Shown here: positions 53,404 to 61,460 of the stretch, piece by piece | Layout of the letters: each line of letters opens with the position of its first letter | How positions within the stretch are numbered: position 1 is the first letter of the stretch | Assembly: GCA_963836405.1 (NCBI GenBank) | Contig: CAWIJL010000010.1 | Location: 248,001-312,000, forward strand | Reading direction: 5' to 3' | Source: CAWIJJ01 sp963836405 | GTDB taxonomy: Bacteria > Acidobacteriota > Terriglobia > Bryobacterales > Bryobacteraceae | Length of the DNA: 64,000 nt | The notes under the pieces: model-generated | Told to the model about the DNA's origin: nothing | The model's input: the letters and a program-made list of their open reading frames with translations, nothing else | Database searches by the model: none | Position numbers and translations under genes: made by a program

Positions 53404-56400
53404 TCAGAAGCTATAACGCAAGCTCAACTGAAGATTGCGTTCGCTGCTCTTGCCGGTCACCTTGCCGAACGTGCTGCTGCGAGGATCGGAAGATGCGCCG
53501 CTCCAGTTGGGGTGGTTGAGCCAGTTGAATGCTTCCGCGCGGAACAGCAGCCGGTGCTTCTCGGTGACCGCGAATTCCTTGAACAGTCCCAGGTTCCAGT
53601 TCTGGAAACCGGGATTGTAGAAGTAATTGCGGAGCCGGTCCTTCACCATCGTGCCTGGGGCGGGTGGGGTGAAGAGGGGGTTACCCGAGCTATCCCTCAC
53701 CGTCAGCCACTGTGCCGGATCGGCGGCATTGCCTCCGGCCGCGAATTGCCGCGGATAATCGGGATCCTGGCCGTAGTTGGCGTAGTTCCAGAAGTACTGA
53801 ATCTGGTTGCCGCTGCCCGGCCCGACGCCCGCGAAGTCGTCGCTGGTCTGGACCTTGAACGGCGTGCCGCTCTGGAACTGGGTCACGCCGGTGATCTGCC
53901 ATCCGCCCGCCACTGCTTTGAGAGCCCGGCTGTTCGAGTTGCGGAAGAACGGTAACTGGTAGATGAAGTTGATCACCGCCACGTGCCGTGTATCGTAATC
54001 GCACGGACCCCACAAGAACGTGGCGTCGTATGCGTCCGGAATCACGTCGCGCTGGTTGGAGCCGTCGTCCATGCACTTGGAAAGCGTGTAGGCAACGCCG
54101 AAGCTGATGCCGCTGCTGTAGCGGCGGTTCAGCTCGAGTTGAAGCCCGTTGTACATGGAGTTGGCGTCGTTGAAGGTCTCGCGGATGGGGCCATAGCCTT
54201 TATACGGCCGCAGGGCATTCACGTTCACGCCCGGATTGGCCTGCACCGTCCCGATCAGCGGCTGGTTGATGTTCTTCTCGCGCTGCCCGTACAGCCCGCG
54301 CCGTCCCACGTAGCTGACGCTGGCCACCGTACTGCGCATGACCTCGTGCTCGAAGGTGAGATTCCACGTGTACGCCTGCGGCATGTGGAACACCTTGGCC
54401 TGCGTGTTCACGCTCAGCGGGAAGCTGGCCAGCGATCCGCCGCCCGGATTGTCCACCAGGCCGGTGGGCACCGAGGCGAGGGGTTGCAACGGAGGGTTGC
54501 CGCCCAGGAAGATCGAGTCGCTCACGCCCAGCCGGGTCGTGTACTTGCCCGCGCCGGCGCGTATCACCGACTTTTCGGAGAGCTGATAGGCGATGCCGAG
54601 TCGCGGCTGAAAATTGAACTTGTCGATCTCGGAATACCAGCGCGGCTCGCCCACGAACTTATCGTCGAACTGCCCCGTGGTCGCGATCGGCACCCGGCCC
54701 TTGGCTGCATCCGGCCAGCCGTCGCCCGGAATGATGATCCCGTTGTACGGATCGCCCGTATTGGGAATTGGGTTGCCTGTCGCCGGATTCACCTGCACCG
54801 CCTTCGCCGGATCGTAATACTTCGGATCGAAGACCGTCATGTTGTTCCACAAGCTGTAGTACGGCTGCACGATCGTGTGGCGAACGCCGTAGATGATCTT
54901 CAGCTTCTGGGTGGCCTTCCATTCATCCTGCGCGAACCATTCGTACATGTGGCCGCGGTACGGGGTGAAGGAGCGGATGCCGATCTCGGCGTAGTTGGCG
55001 AACAGTCCCAGGGCCACATCGCCGATGCCCACGCCCGATCCGCCGGGACGCGTGTTGTTGAACTCGAAGCGGCCGTTCTGGTTGTCCGTGCCGCCGGGAA
55101 CGCCCTGCACGTTGATCTGGTCGTAGTCGTTCTGCCCGGCCCGCTCGAAAGTGAAGCCGAACTTCATCGTGTGGTTGTCCAGAATCTTGGTGACGTTGGC
55201 GTTGATGTCATAGATGGGGCCGGTGGAGTTCGAAGGATACGGGCTGCCCGTATAGCCGTCCACGCCCGGGATGGAAACCGCCGGCAGCTTGTTGGGACGG
55301 TCCTTGCCGGGATAGATGTACGGGTAGTTGAGGCCATACTTCGTCCGGTCGAACTCAGGGGTGTCCTGCATGCGGATGAACACCTGGTCGCGGCTGGCGG
55401 AAAGCAGAGTCTCCAGCAACAGGGTCGGGCCGAAGGTGTGGGTCCAATTAAGCGAACCTGTCTGGTTGGGACGGTCGAAGGTCCTTGCGGAGAAGAGGAA
55501 CGTCGTCTGGAACGGGGAAATATCCAGGTAGTGATAGAGTTGTCCGCGGAACCGGATATTGTCCTGCGGCGTAGGCAGTACATCGATGCCGATCGTGTCC
55601 TTGCGCTGATTGGTGGGCGCAGCGGCCGCGCCGAACCAGTTGCTGGTACCCAGGGAGATGTTCGGCTCCGGATAGACATTCAAAAGCCCGATGCCATTGT
55701 GGCTCAGCCGGTCCTGCGGAATGATATTGCCGGGAAACGGCTGCCCGGTGAGCGGATCCTTGATGATCTGCGGCGAACCGAACCAGATGCTGGGCTCGAG
55801 CAATTCGCTGAAGTTGCCCTGCCGCATCGCCAGGCTGGGAACGCGGCGAAGGTTGCTCTGCTCCAGGCGGCGCCGGGCCCATTCCTGCGCCCAGGTGAAG
55901 AACACTTTACTGCGGTCAGTCATGATCCCGGGGATGTAAACCGGACCGCTCAGGTTGTAGCCGAACTGGTTGAACTTGAAGGGCGGCGCAAAGTTCGTGG
56001 ATGGGCTGCGATTGCGCGACCAGGAATTGGCGTCCATCACATTGTTGCGGAAATACTCGTAGGCGGAGCCGTGGAGATCGCGGGTGCCGCTTTTGGTGAT
56101 GACGCGGATCTGTCCGCCCGACGAGCGCCCGAATTCGGCGCCGTAGGATGCGGTCAGAACCTGCACTTCGGCCGTCTGGTCGAGATCGGCGGTGCCGATT
56201 GAAGTACCGTTGGAGCGGGTGCGCACACCCACCGCGCCGTCATACGTGATCAGGTTATCCTGCGTTCGGGAGCCGTTAATGTTAAGGCCGCCCGTGGTCA
56301 GGTCGAAACTGAATCCGGCCAGCGAACCGCCGCGCACTCCGGGCTTCAACAGCGCCAGGTAGATCGGATTGCGGCCGTTCAACTGGAGATCCTGAATCTG

Positions 56401-56823
56401 CTTGCCTTCCACCACCTTCCCCAGTGCACCGGATTCGGTCTGCAACTGGGTTGCGGTTGCGGTTACTTCCACTGTTTCGCTCAGTTGGCCGACTGTAAGC
56501 GTCGCGCTGATGTTGGCGGGTACGCTTGGATCGACTTTGTTGTCTTTGGATTCGAACTTCTTGAAACCCGAGGCTTGCACCGTGATGGTGTACATGCCCG
56601 GCGGTACCGTCGGGATCGAGTAAACGCCCGACTCATTGGTTTCGGCTTCGCGCGCGCGCCCATTCGCCTGATTCGTCAGCGTTACTTTGGCTTTCGGAAT
56701 GGCGGCGCCGGAAGGATCGGTGATCACTCCGTTTACGTTGGCATTATCGGATTGCGCCCAGGTTGCGGGCGCCACCAGGATCAGCAGCGCGAGCAAGGCT
56801 GCCGAAAAACGAACATGGTTCAT
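53404..56823 (-). CDS. Oar-like TonB-dependent receptor with carboxypeptidase-regulatory domain (copy 1)
   Basis: 1139 residues from ATG 56823 (GAGGAGA 5 nt upstream, signal peptide ending PATWAQ). After it comes a carboxypeptidase-regulatory domain (NGVITDPSGAAIPKAKV, GVYSIPTVPPGMYT), the plug (VEVTATATQLQTESGALG, QDLQLNGRNPIYL, GQIRVITKSGTRDLHG), and a long beta-barrel ending RNLQLSLRYSF with the aromatic C-terminus. It imports a substrate across the outer membrane using TonB. Residues 1-846 or so are nearly identical to the inverted copy at 61461. Confidence 0.92.
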   Translation of the reverse strand: MNHVRFSAALLALLILVAPATWAQSDNANVNGVITDPSGAAIPKAKVTLTNQANGRAREAETNESGVYSIPTVPPGMYTITVQASGFKKFESKDNKVDPSVPANISATLTVGQLSETVEVTATATQLQTESGALGKVVEGKQIQDLQLNGRNPIYLALLKPGVRGGSLAGFSFDLTTGGLNINGSRTQDNLITYDGAVGVRTRSNGTSIGTADLDQTAEVQVLTASYGAEFGRSSGGQIRVITKSGTRDLHGSAYEYFRNNVMDANSWSRNRSPSTNFAPPFKFNQFGYNLSGPVYIPGIMTDRSKVFFTWAQEWARRRLEQSNLRRVPSLAMRQGNFSELLEPSIWFGSPQIIKDPLTGQPFPGNIIPQDRLSHNGIGLLNVYPEPNISLGTSNWFGAAAAPTNQRKDTIGIDVLPTPQDNIRFRGQLYHYLDISPFQTTFLFSARTFDRPNQTGSLNWTHTFGPTLLLETLLSASRDQVFIRMQDTPEFDRTKYGLNYPYIYPGKDRPNKLPAVSIPGVDGYTGSPYPSNSTGPIYDINANVTKILDNHTMKFGFTFERAGQNDYDQINVQGVPGGTDNQNGRFEFNNTRPGGSGVGIGDVALGLFANYAEIGIRSFTPYRGHMYEWFAQDEWKATQKLKIIYGVRHTIVQPYYSLWNNMTVFDPKYYDPAKAVQVNPATGNPIPNTGDPYNGIIIPGDGWPDAAKGRVPIATTGQFDDKFVGEPRWYSEIDKFNFQPRLGIAYQLSEKSVIRAGAGKYTTRLGVSDSIFLGGNPPLQPLASVPTGLVDNPGGGSLASFPLSVNTQAKVFHMPQAYTWNLTFEHEVMRSTVASVSYVGRRGLYGQREKNINQPLIGTVQANPGVNVNALRPYKGYGPIRETFNDANSMYNGLQLELNRRYSSGISFGVAYTLSKCMDDGSNQRDVIPDAYDATFLWGPCDYDTRHVAVINFIYQLPFFRNSNSRALKAVAGGWQITGVTQFQSGTPFKVQTSDDFAGVGPGSGNQIQYFWNYANYGQDPDYPRQFAAGGNAADPAQWLTVRDSSGNPLFTPPAPGTMVKDRLRNYFYNPGFQNWNLGLFKEFAVTEKHRLLFRAEAFNWLNHPNWSGASSDPRSSTFGKVTGKSSERNLQLSLRYSF
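54284..56823 (-). repeat. Long inverted repeat, arm 1 (within TonB receptor copy 1)
   Basis: This 2540-bp stretch pairs with 61461-64000 in opposite orientation and is exactly equal in length, with high identity by eye. It starts at the ATG of copy 1. The second arm is cut by the window edge, so the true repeat is longer. Confidence 0.85.
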
Positions 56824-57013
56824 GCTGTCTCCTCTCAGTTGAGAAAAACCCTCTGCATCACAGTCAGCGAACGGAGTTGGCCCGAGTGGGCAAATGGAGG
56901 AACTCAACCCCGTGTGTTTGAAACCCCTAAGATCTATGCTTATGCCGAAAATATCACAATCCGGCAGGGGAATGCCATGAGGATTTGGCTCGTTTGGTAA
57001 TGTGGATGACCAA

Positions 57014-57029
57014 TTTACAGAAATGTAAA
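57014..57029. promoter_or_regulatory. Perfect 6+6 inverted repeat with 4-nt spacer
   Basis: TTTACA-GAAA-TGTAAA at 57014-57029, in the 239-bp gap between sdhB and the TonB receptor start. It could be an operator or a hairpin; the arms are AT-rich in otherwise GC-rich DNA. No matching site was seen upstream of the second receptor copy. Confidence 0.35.
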
Positions 57030-57062
57030 GGGCGCCGCGCGCGCCGCCGTTCCCCGCACAGC

Positions 57063-57821
57063 TTATTCGCCCGCGCCGCGGCCGGTCCAGCTCGCCCTCA
57101 GGAAGTCGCGGTTCATGCGCGCGATCACCTCGAGCGTAATCCCTTTGGGGCACACTGCTTCACATTCGCCGATGTTGGTGCAGCTCCCGAACAGCTCCTG
57201 CCGCGATTGCGCCACCATCGCCGTCACGCGCTGCTCCCGTTCCGGCTGTCCCTGCGGCAGCAGCCCCAGGTGCGCGATCTTGGCTGCCATAAACAGCGAT
57301 GCGGATGCGTTCGGGCACATGGCCACGCAGGCCCCGCACGCGATGCACGACGCGGCGTCCATGGAACGTTCCGCGTCCTCTTTGGGAACCAGGATGGCGT
57401 TGCCGTCCGGCGCGCTTCCGGTGGAGGCCGAAATGAATCCGCCCGCGGCAATCAGGCGGTCGAAGGCGGTCCGGTCCACCACCAGGTCTTTGATCACCGG
57501 AAAGGCCACCGCCCGCCACGGCTCCAGGTACAGTTCATCGCCGTCTTTGTAGTGCCGCATGTGAAGCTGGCATAGCGTGGTTCCCGGCAGCGACCCGTGG
57601 GCCACCCCGTTCACCATGCACCCGCACATGCCGCAGATGCCTTCCCGGCAATCGTGGTCGAACGCCACGGGCTCTTCGCCTTTGCCGATCAGGTCCTCGT
57701 TGAGCACATCCAGCATCTCCAGGAAAGACATCTCCTCGCTTACTTCCGGCAATTCGTACCGCACCATGCGGCCCTGCTCGGAGGCGCTCCGCTGCCGCCA
57801 GATGTGGAGAGTGATTCGCAT
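57063..57821 (-). CDS. sdhB: Succinate dehydrogenase/fumarate reductase iron-sulfur subunit
   Basis: 252 residues from ATG 57821; the frame runs upstream to 57905 but inside sdhA. [2Fe-2S]: CREGICGMCGCMVNG; [4Fe-4S]: CIACGACVAMCP; [3Fe-4S]: CTNIGECEAVCPKG. All cluster ligands are intact. It connects the flavin of SdhA with the membrane quinone site. ATG overlaps the sdhA stop (TAATG). Confidence 0.95.
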   Translation of the reverse strand: MRITLHIWRQRSASEQGRMVRYELPEVSEEMSFLEMLDVLNEDLIGKGEEPVAFDHDCREGICGMCGCMVNGVAHGSLPGTTLCQLHMRHYKDGDELYLEPWRAVAFPVIKDLVVDRTAFDRLIAAGGFISASTGSAPDGNAILVPKEDAERSMDAASCIACGACVAMCPNASASLFMAAKIAHLGLLPQGQPEREQRVTAMVAQSRQELFGSCTNIGECEAVCPKGITLEVIARMNRDFLRASWTGRGAGE

Positions 57822-59743
57822 TACTTGTAGCTCCGTTGCGTCGGATGCACGTATTCGAAATCCAGCGTTTCCTTGTGAAGCTCCGGCCGGTTCCCCACCC
57901 CGCAAAACTCCCAGGCGGCGGCATAGCTGTAACGATCGTCGTCGCGGGCAGCTTCCCCTTCCGGCGTCTGGTACTCCTCGCGGAAATGGCCGCCGCAGCT
58001 TTCGTTACGCTCCAGCGCGTCCAGGCACATCAGCTCCGCCAGTTCGAAGAAATCCGCTACCCGCCCCGCTTTTTCGAGCGACTGGTTCAGCTCTTCGCCG
58101 TTGCCCAGCACCCTCACGTCGCTCCAGAAGCGCTGCCGAAGCTCTGGAATCTGCTCCAGTGCGTGCGTCAATCCCTCCGCCGTCCGCGACATCCCGCAGT
58201 AGTCCCACATCAGCTTGCCGAGCTCGCGGTGGTAGGAGTCCACCGAGCGCGTGCCCTTGATTTCGAGAAGCCGTTTGGTCAGGCAGGTCACCTGCGTTTC
58301 CGCCTCTCTCACCGCGGGGTGCCCTTCCTCCACTTTCGGAAACTTGTTCGACGCCAGGTAATCGCCGATCGTGGCCGGCAGCACGAAGTATCCGTCCGCC
58401 AAGCCCTGCATCAGCGCGCTCGCGCCCAGCCGGTTCGCTCCGTGATCCGAGAAATTCGCCTCGCCGATCACGTACAGGCCGGGAATCGTGGACATCAGGT
58501 TGTAGTCCACCCAGAGCCCGCCCATGGTGTAGTGGATCGCCGGATAGATGCGCATAGGCCGCTGGTAAGGATCTTCGCCCGTGATCCGTTCGTACATGTC
58601 GAACAGATTGCCGTAGCGTTCCTTGATTGCGTTCTTCCCCAGCCGCTGGATTGCGTCGCGAAAATCCAGGTACACCGCCAGCCCGGACTCGCCCACGCCG
58701 CGTCCCTCGTCGCATACGACCTTGGAGTTTCGCGAAGCCACGTCGCGCGGCACCAGGTTGCCGAAACTCGGATATCGCCGCTCCAGGTAATAGTCGCGCT
58801 CGGCCTCCGGAATTTCGCTCGCCTTGCGCTTGTCGCCCTTCTTGAGCGGCACCCATACCCGTCCGTCGTTGCGCAACGATTCGCTCATCAGCGTCAGCTT
58901 CGACTGGTACTCGCCCGACACCGGAATGCACGTCGGGTGAATCTGCGTGAAGCAGGGATTGGCGAACAGCGCGCCCCGTTTGTGCGCGCGCCAGATGGCG
59001 GTCGCGTTGGAACCCTTGGCGTTGGTCGATAGGTAATAAACGTTGCCGTATCCGCCCGTTCCCAACACCACCGCATCCGCGATGTGCGTTTGCACTTTGC
59101 CCGTGATCAGGTTGCGCGTCACGATCCCGCGCGCCTTTCCGTCGATCACCACCAGGTCCAGCATCTCCGTGCGCGGATACATCTCCACCGCGCCCAGCCC
59201 GATCTGCCGCTCCAGCGCCTGGTACGCGCCCAGCAGCAACTGCTGTCCCGTCTGCCCTCGCGCATAGAACGTGCGCGAAACCTGCGCTCCGCCGAACGAG
59301 CGGTTGTCCAGGTAGCCCGAATATTCCCGCGCGAACGGCACGCCCTGGGCCACGCACTGGTCGATGATGTTCAGGCTGATCTGGGCCAGCCGGTAGACGT
59401 TCGATTCCCGCGCCCGAAAGTCGCCGCCTTTCACCGTGTCGTAAAACAGGCGGTAGATGCTGTCGCCGTCGTTGCGGTAATTCTTGGCCGCGTTGATTCC
59501 GCCCTGGGCCGCAATGCTGTGCGCGCGCCGCGGCGAATCCTGGAAGCAGAAACATTTCACCTGGTAGCCCAGTTCCGCCAGGGTGGCAGCCGCCGATCCG
59601 CCCGCAAGTCCCGTCCCCACGACGATGATCGTGTGCTTGCGTTTGTTGGCCGGATTCACCAGCTTCAACTGAAATTTGTGCCGCTCCCAGCGCGTCTCCA
59701 CCGGGCCCGAAGGCGATTTCGAATCGAGTTGCATTGCGCCCAT
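57821..59743 (-). CDS. sdhA: Succinate dehydrogenase/fumarate reductase flavoprotein subunit
   Basis: 640 residues. FAD site IIVVGTGLAGGSAAATLAELG, the covalent-FAD region PRRAHSIAAQGGINAAKNY (His-SIAAQGG), active-site region THCFTQIHPTCIP-type block (FTQIHPTCIPVSG) and the NFSDHGANRLGASALMQGLADG block. This is the non-classical B-type flavoprotein found in Bacteroidetes, Bacillus and Acidobacteria. Operon order is sdhC-sdhA-sdhB. It oxidises succinate to fumarate. Confidence 0.95.
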   Translation of the reverse strand: MGAMQLDSKSPSGPVETRWERHKFQLKLVNPANKRKHTIIVVGTGLAGGSAAATLAELGYQVKCFCFQDSPRRAHSIAAQGGINAAKNYRNDGDSIYRLFYDTVKGGDFRARESNVYRLAQISLNIIDQCVAQGVPFAREYSGYLDNRSFGGAQVSRTFYARGQTGQQLLLGAYQALERQIGLGAVEMYPRTEMLDLVVIDGKARGIVTRNLITGKVQTHIADAVVLGTGGYGNVYYLSTNAKGSNATAIWRAHKRGALFANPCFTQIHPTCIPVSGEYQSKLTLMSESLRNDGRVWVPLKKGDKRKASEIPEAERDYYLERRYPSFGNLVPRDVASRNSKVVCDEGRGVGESGLAVYLDFRDAIQRLGKNAIKERYGNLFDMYERITGEDPYQRPMRIYPAIHYTMGGLWVDYNLMSTIPGLYVIGEANFSDHGANRLGASALMQGLADGYFVLPATIGDYLASNKFPKVEEGHPAVREAETQVTCLTKRLLEIKGTRSVDSYHRELGKLMWDYCGMSRTAEGLTHALEQIPELRQRFWSDVRVLGNGEELNQSLEKAGRVADFFELAELMCLDALERNESCGGHFREEYQTPEGEAARDDDRYSYAAAWEFCGVGNRPELHKETLDFEYVHPTQRSYK

Positions 59744-59747
59744 TCCT

Positions 59748-60452
59748 CTACTGCGAAAGAAAACCCGTCATCACGGCGACCGGAATCGAGATGTTCCCGA
59801 TCGCGATCAGGATCGCCACCACCGCCGCGCCCTTCTTGAGCATCGGCGTATAACGCGGATGGCTGAAACCGAGCGATTGAAACATGCTCCACACCCCGTG
59901 ATACAGGTGAATGCACAACAGCACGATGGCGACGATGTAGAACGCGGAAACGGCGTAGTTCTGAAACCCGGCGATCACGTTCGCCCGCACGTCCGGCGCG
60001 TTCGCCCCCACCTCCCGAAGCGGCAGCACCACTCCCGCCGTCAGGTGCAGAATGTGGAAGATGATGAACGCGGCCACGATCGGTCCGCTCCAGATCATAG
60101 TCCGTGCCGCGTATGAAGTAGGCACATCGGCCTTTTTGTAATACCCCACCGGCCGCGCCGCGCCGTTGAGCCGCCAGAGCTGGTAGGACGCCACGATATG
60201 CAGCAGCACCGCCGCCAGCAGCACCGTCCGCGCCGCCCATAGCGCCATCAGGTTGTTGGGATTGTGCAGAAACGCCGCGTACGCGTTGATCTGCTCCGGA
60301 TTGGAAGAGAAAATCTGCAAATTGCCGGCGAGGTGGGCCACTACATACCCGAACAGCATCACGCCGGTAATGGCCATGACGGCCTTTTTCCCGATCGGCG
60401 CTTCGTAAAAGCGCACGGCCCGGTGAATAGGATTCACTGCGATTGCACTCAT
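59748..60452 (-). CDS. sdhC: Succinate dehydrogenase cytochrome b subunit (B-type, two heme)
   Basis: 234 residues, five membrane helices with conserved histidines for two b hemes: VVAHLAGNL, LLHIVASYQLWRL, IIFHILHLTAG and CIHLYHGVWSMFQSLGF. A single large anchor subunit and no sdhD gene fits B-type enzymes. First gene of the operon; about 200 bp upstream lies the DinB gene end. It reduces quinone. Confidence 0.92.
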   Translation of the reverse strand: MSAIAVNPIHRAVRFYEAPIGKKAVMAITGVMLFGYVVAHLAGNLQIFSSNPEQINAYAAFLHNPNNLMALWAARTVLLAAVLLHIVASYQLWRLNGAARPVGYYKKADVPTSYAARTMIWSGPIVAAFIIFHILHLTAGVVLPLREVGANAPDVRANVIAGFQNYAVSAFYIVAIVLLCIHLYHGVWSMFQSLGFSHPRYTPMLKKGAAVVAILIAIGNISIPVAVMTGFLSQ

Positions 60453-60653
60453 TCGGAAGTCCTGGATGCGGCGATTCGGCGTCGCCGCCGTTGATATGCA
60501 GCATCCCCCCTTGCGGTTAAGGATGCGCCCAGAGGATCTAAGGCTCTCAAATATGTAGTATATCCAACATACTGAGGGGCGGCGCCGGACAGAATCCGAA
60601 TGACGGGTCTCAATAAGCGGCTCGGGTCAGCGGCAGGCCTTTGTTCCCGAGCG

Positions 60654-61181
60654 TCAGAAAACGTAGGTCGGCGGCTTGATGCCCTTCACCCGCAAGTAGA
60701 CTTCCGCCTGACCCCGGTGGTGCGCCGTATGGGTGAAATACGACCAGAGCCACTCGAACCCGGTCAGGTTTCGGGCTGCCGGACCCTGCACCTTCTCCAT
60801 CCGCTCCGGCGTCATCGCTGCCACTGCCTTGCCGCAGAAGTCGAAACTTTCTCGGAGGAATTCGACTGCCGCGTCCTTTTCCACGTCAATCTTCTGAGGG
60901 TCCTTGGCCCAGGCGCCCAACTTCTCCGGCACCGCCGGCCGCGGCAGTCCGCTGGCAGTGGCGCACGCGCCTGCGTTGGCCTGCGCAATGTGCGCCATCA
61001 GTTGTCCGAAACTCATCTCCTCGGCGTTAGGTCGGAAATTGTAGCTCTCCGCCGGCATTGCCTTGGCGACCTCGACGGTGAACTCGCCCGATACCTTCCA
61101 GTGTTTCGCCAGCGCATCGTCTATCGAACTCTGTGCGAGAACCGGCGCAGCCACGATAGCCGCGAGAACCAGAATTTTCAT
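60654..61181 (-). CDS. Secreted DinB-family protein
   Basis: 175 residues from ATG 61181 (GAGGGG upstream), with signal peptide (MKILVLAAIVAAPVLAQ). The four-helix DinB fold is marked by FGQLMAHIAQANAGACATASG (first metal His), WLWSYFTHTAHHRGQAEVYLR (second and third His). Exported DinB-like proteins are common in Acidobacteria; thiol-dependent or hydrolase functions have been suggested for relatives. It is on the same strand as sdhC but 201 bp upstream. Confidence 0.85.
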   Translation of the reverse strand: MKILVLAAIVAAPVLAQSSIDDALAKHWKVSGEFTVEVAKAMPAESYNFRPNAEEMSFGQLMAHIAQANAGACATASGLPRPAVPEKLGAWAKDPQKIDVEKDAAVEFLRESFDFCGKAVAAMTPERMEKVQGPAARNLTGFEWLWSYFTHTAHHRGQAEVYLRVKGIKPPTYVF

Positions 61182-61460
61182 AATTGCCCCTCGGCATACG
61201 ATTGTCGCCGCAAATGGCGCTTCAGGCAACCGTTTTCGATTTCGTGGGGATTCACACCGACATGGCTGAAAAGCCGCAGTTTAGCGTTATTTTTCACACA
61301 ACTGAAAGTTTCGCCAGGCGCCGAATCGTGATACTGTCTGGCAAAGCGCCGGTGGTCCAGCAGGCTTGGGGGTTTTCTGCCTGCCCATCCCAATCGGACA
61401 TTTTTCCCTCACAAGTGTCACCGCTGTGTAACAGACATCGTTCTTCGTGAGGAGAAAATA

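Noticed and set aside
53983..56202. A 739-codon open frame on the plus strand opposite TonB receptor copy 1
   Set aside because: Antisense shadow: high-GC codon bias opens the complement. No domain or RBS, and the receptor frame shows clear homologous motifs.
56930..56990. A sigma-54-like -24/-12 match upstream of receptor copy 1
   Set aside because: GG and GC elements are 11 bp apart rather than the required 12, so not supported.
56823..57153. Upstream extension of TonB receptor copy 1 to 57153
   Set aside because: The signal peptide and RBS fit ATG 56823; the extension has no conserved sequence and overlaps the sdhB 3' end.
60557..60573. Short inverted repeat AGTAT-7 nt-ATACT upstream of sdhC
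   Set aside because: Five-base arms in AT-rich DNA are expected by chance; no promoter boxes place it as an operator.
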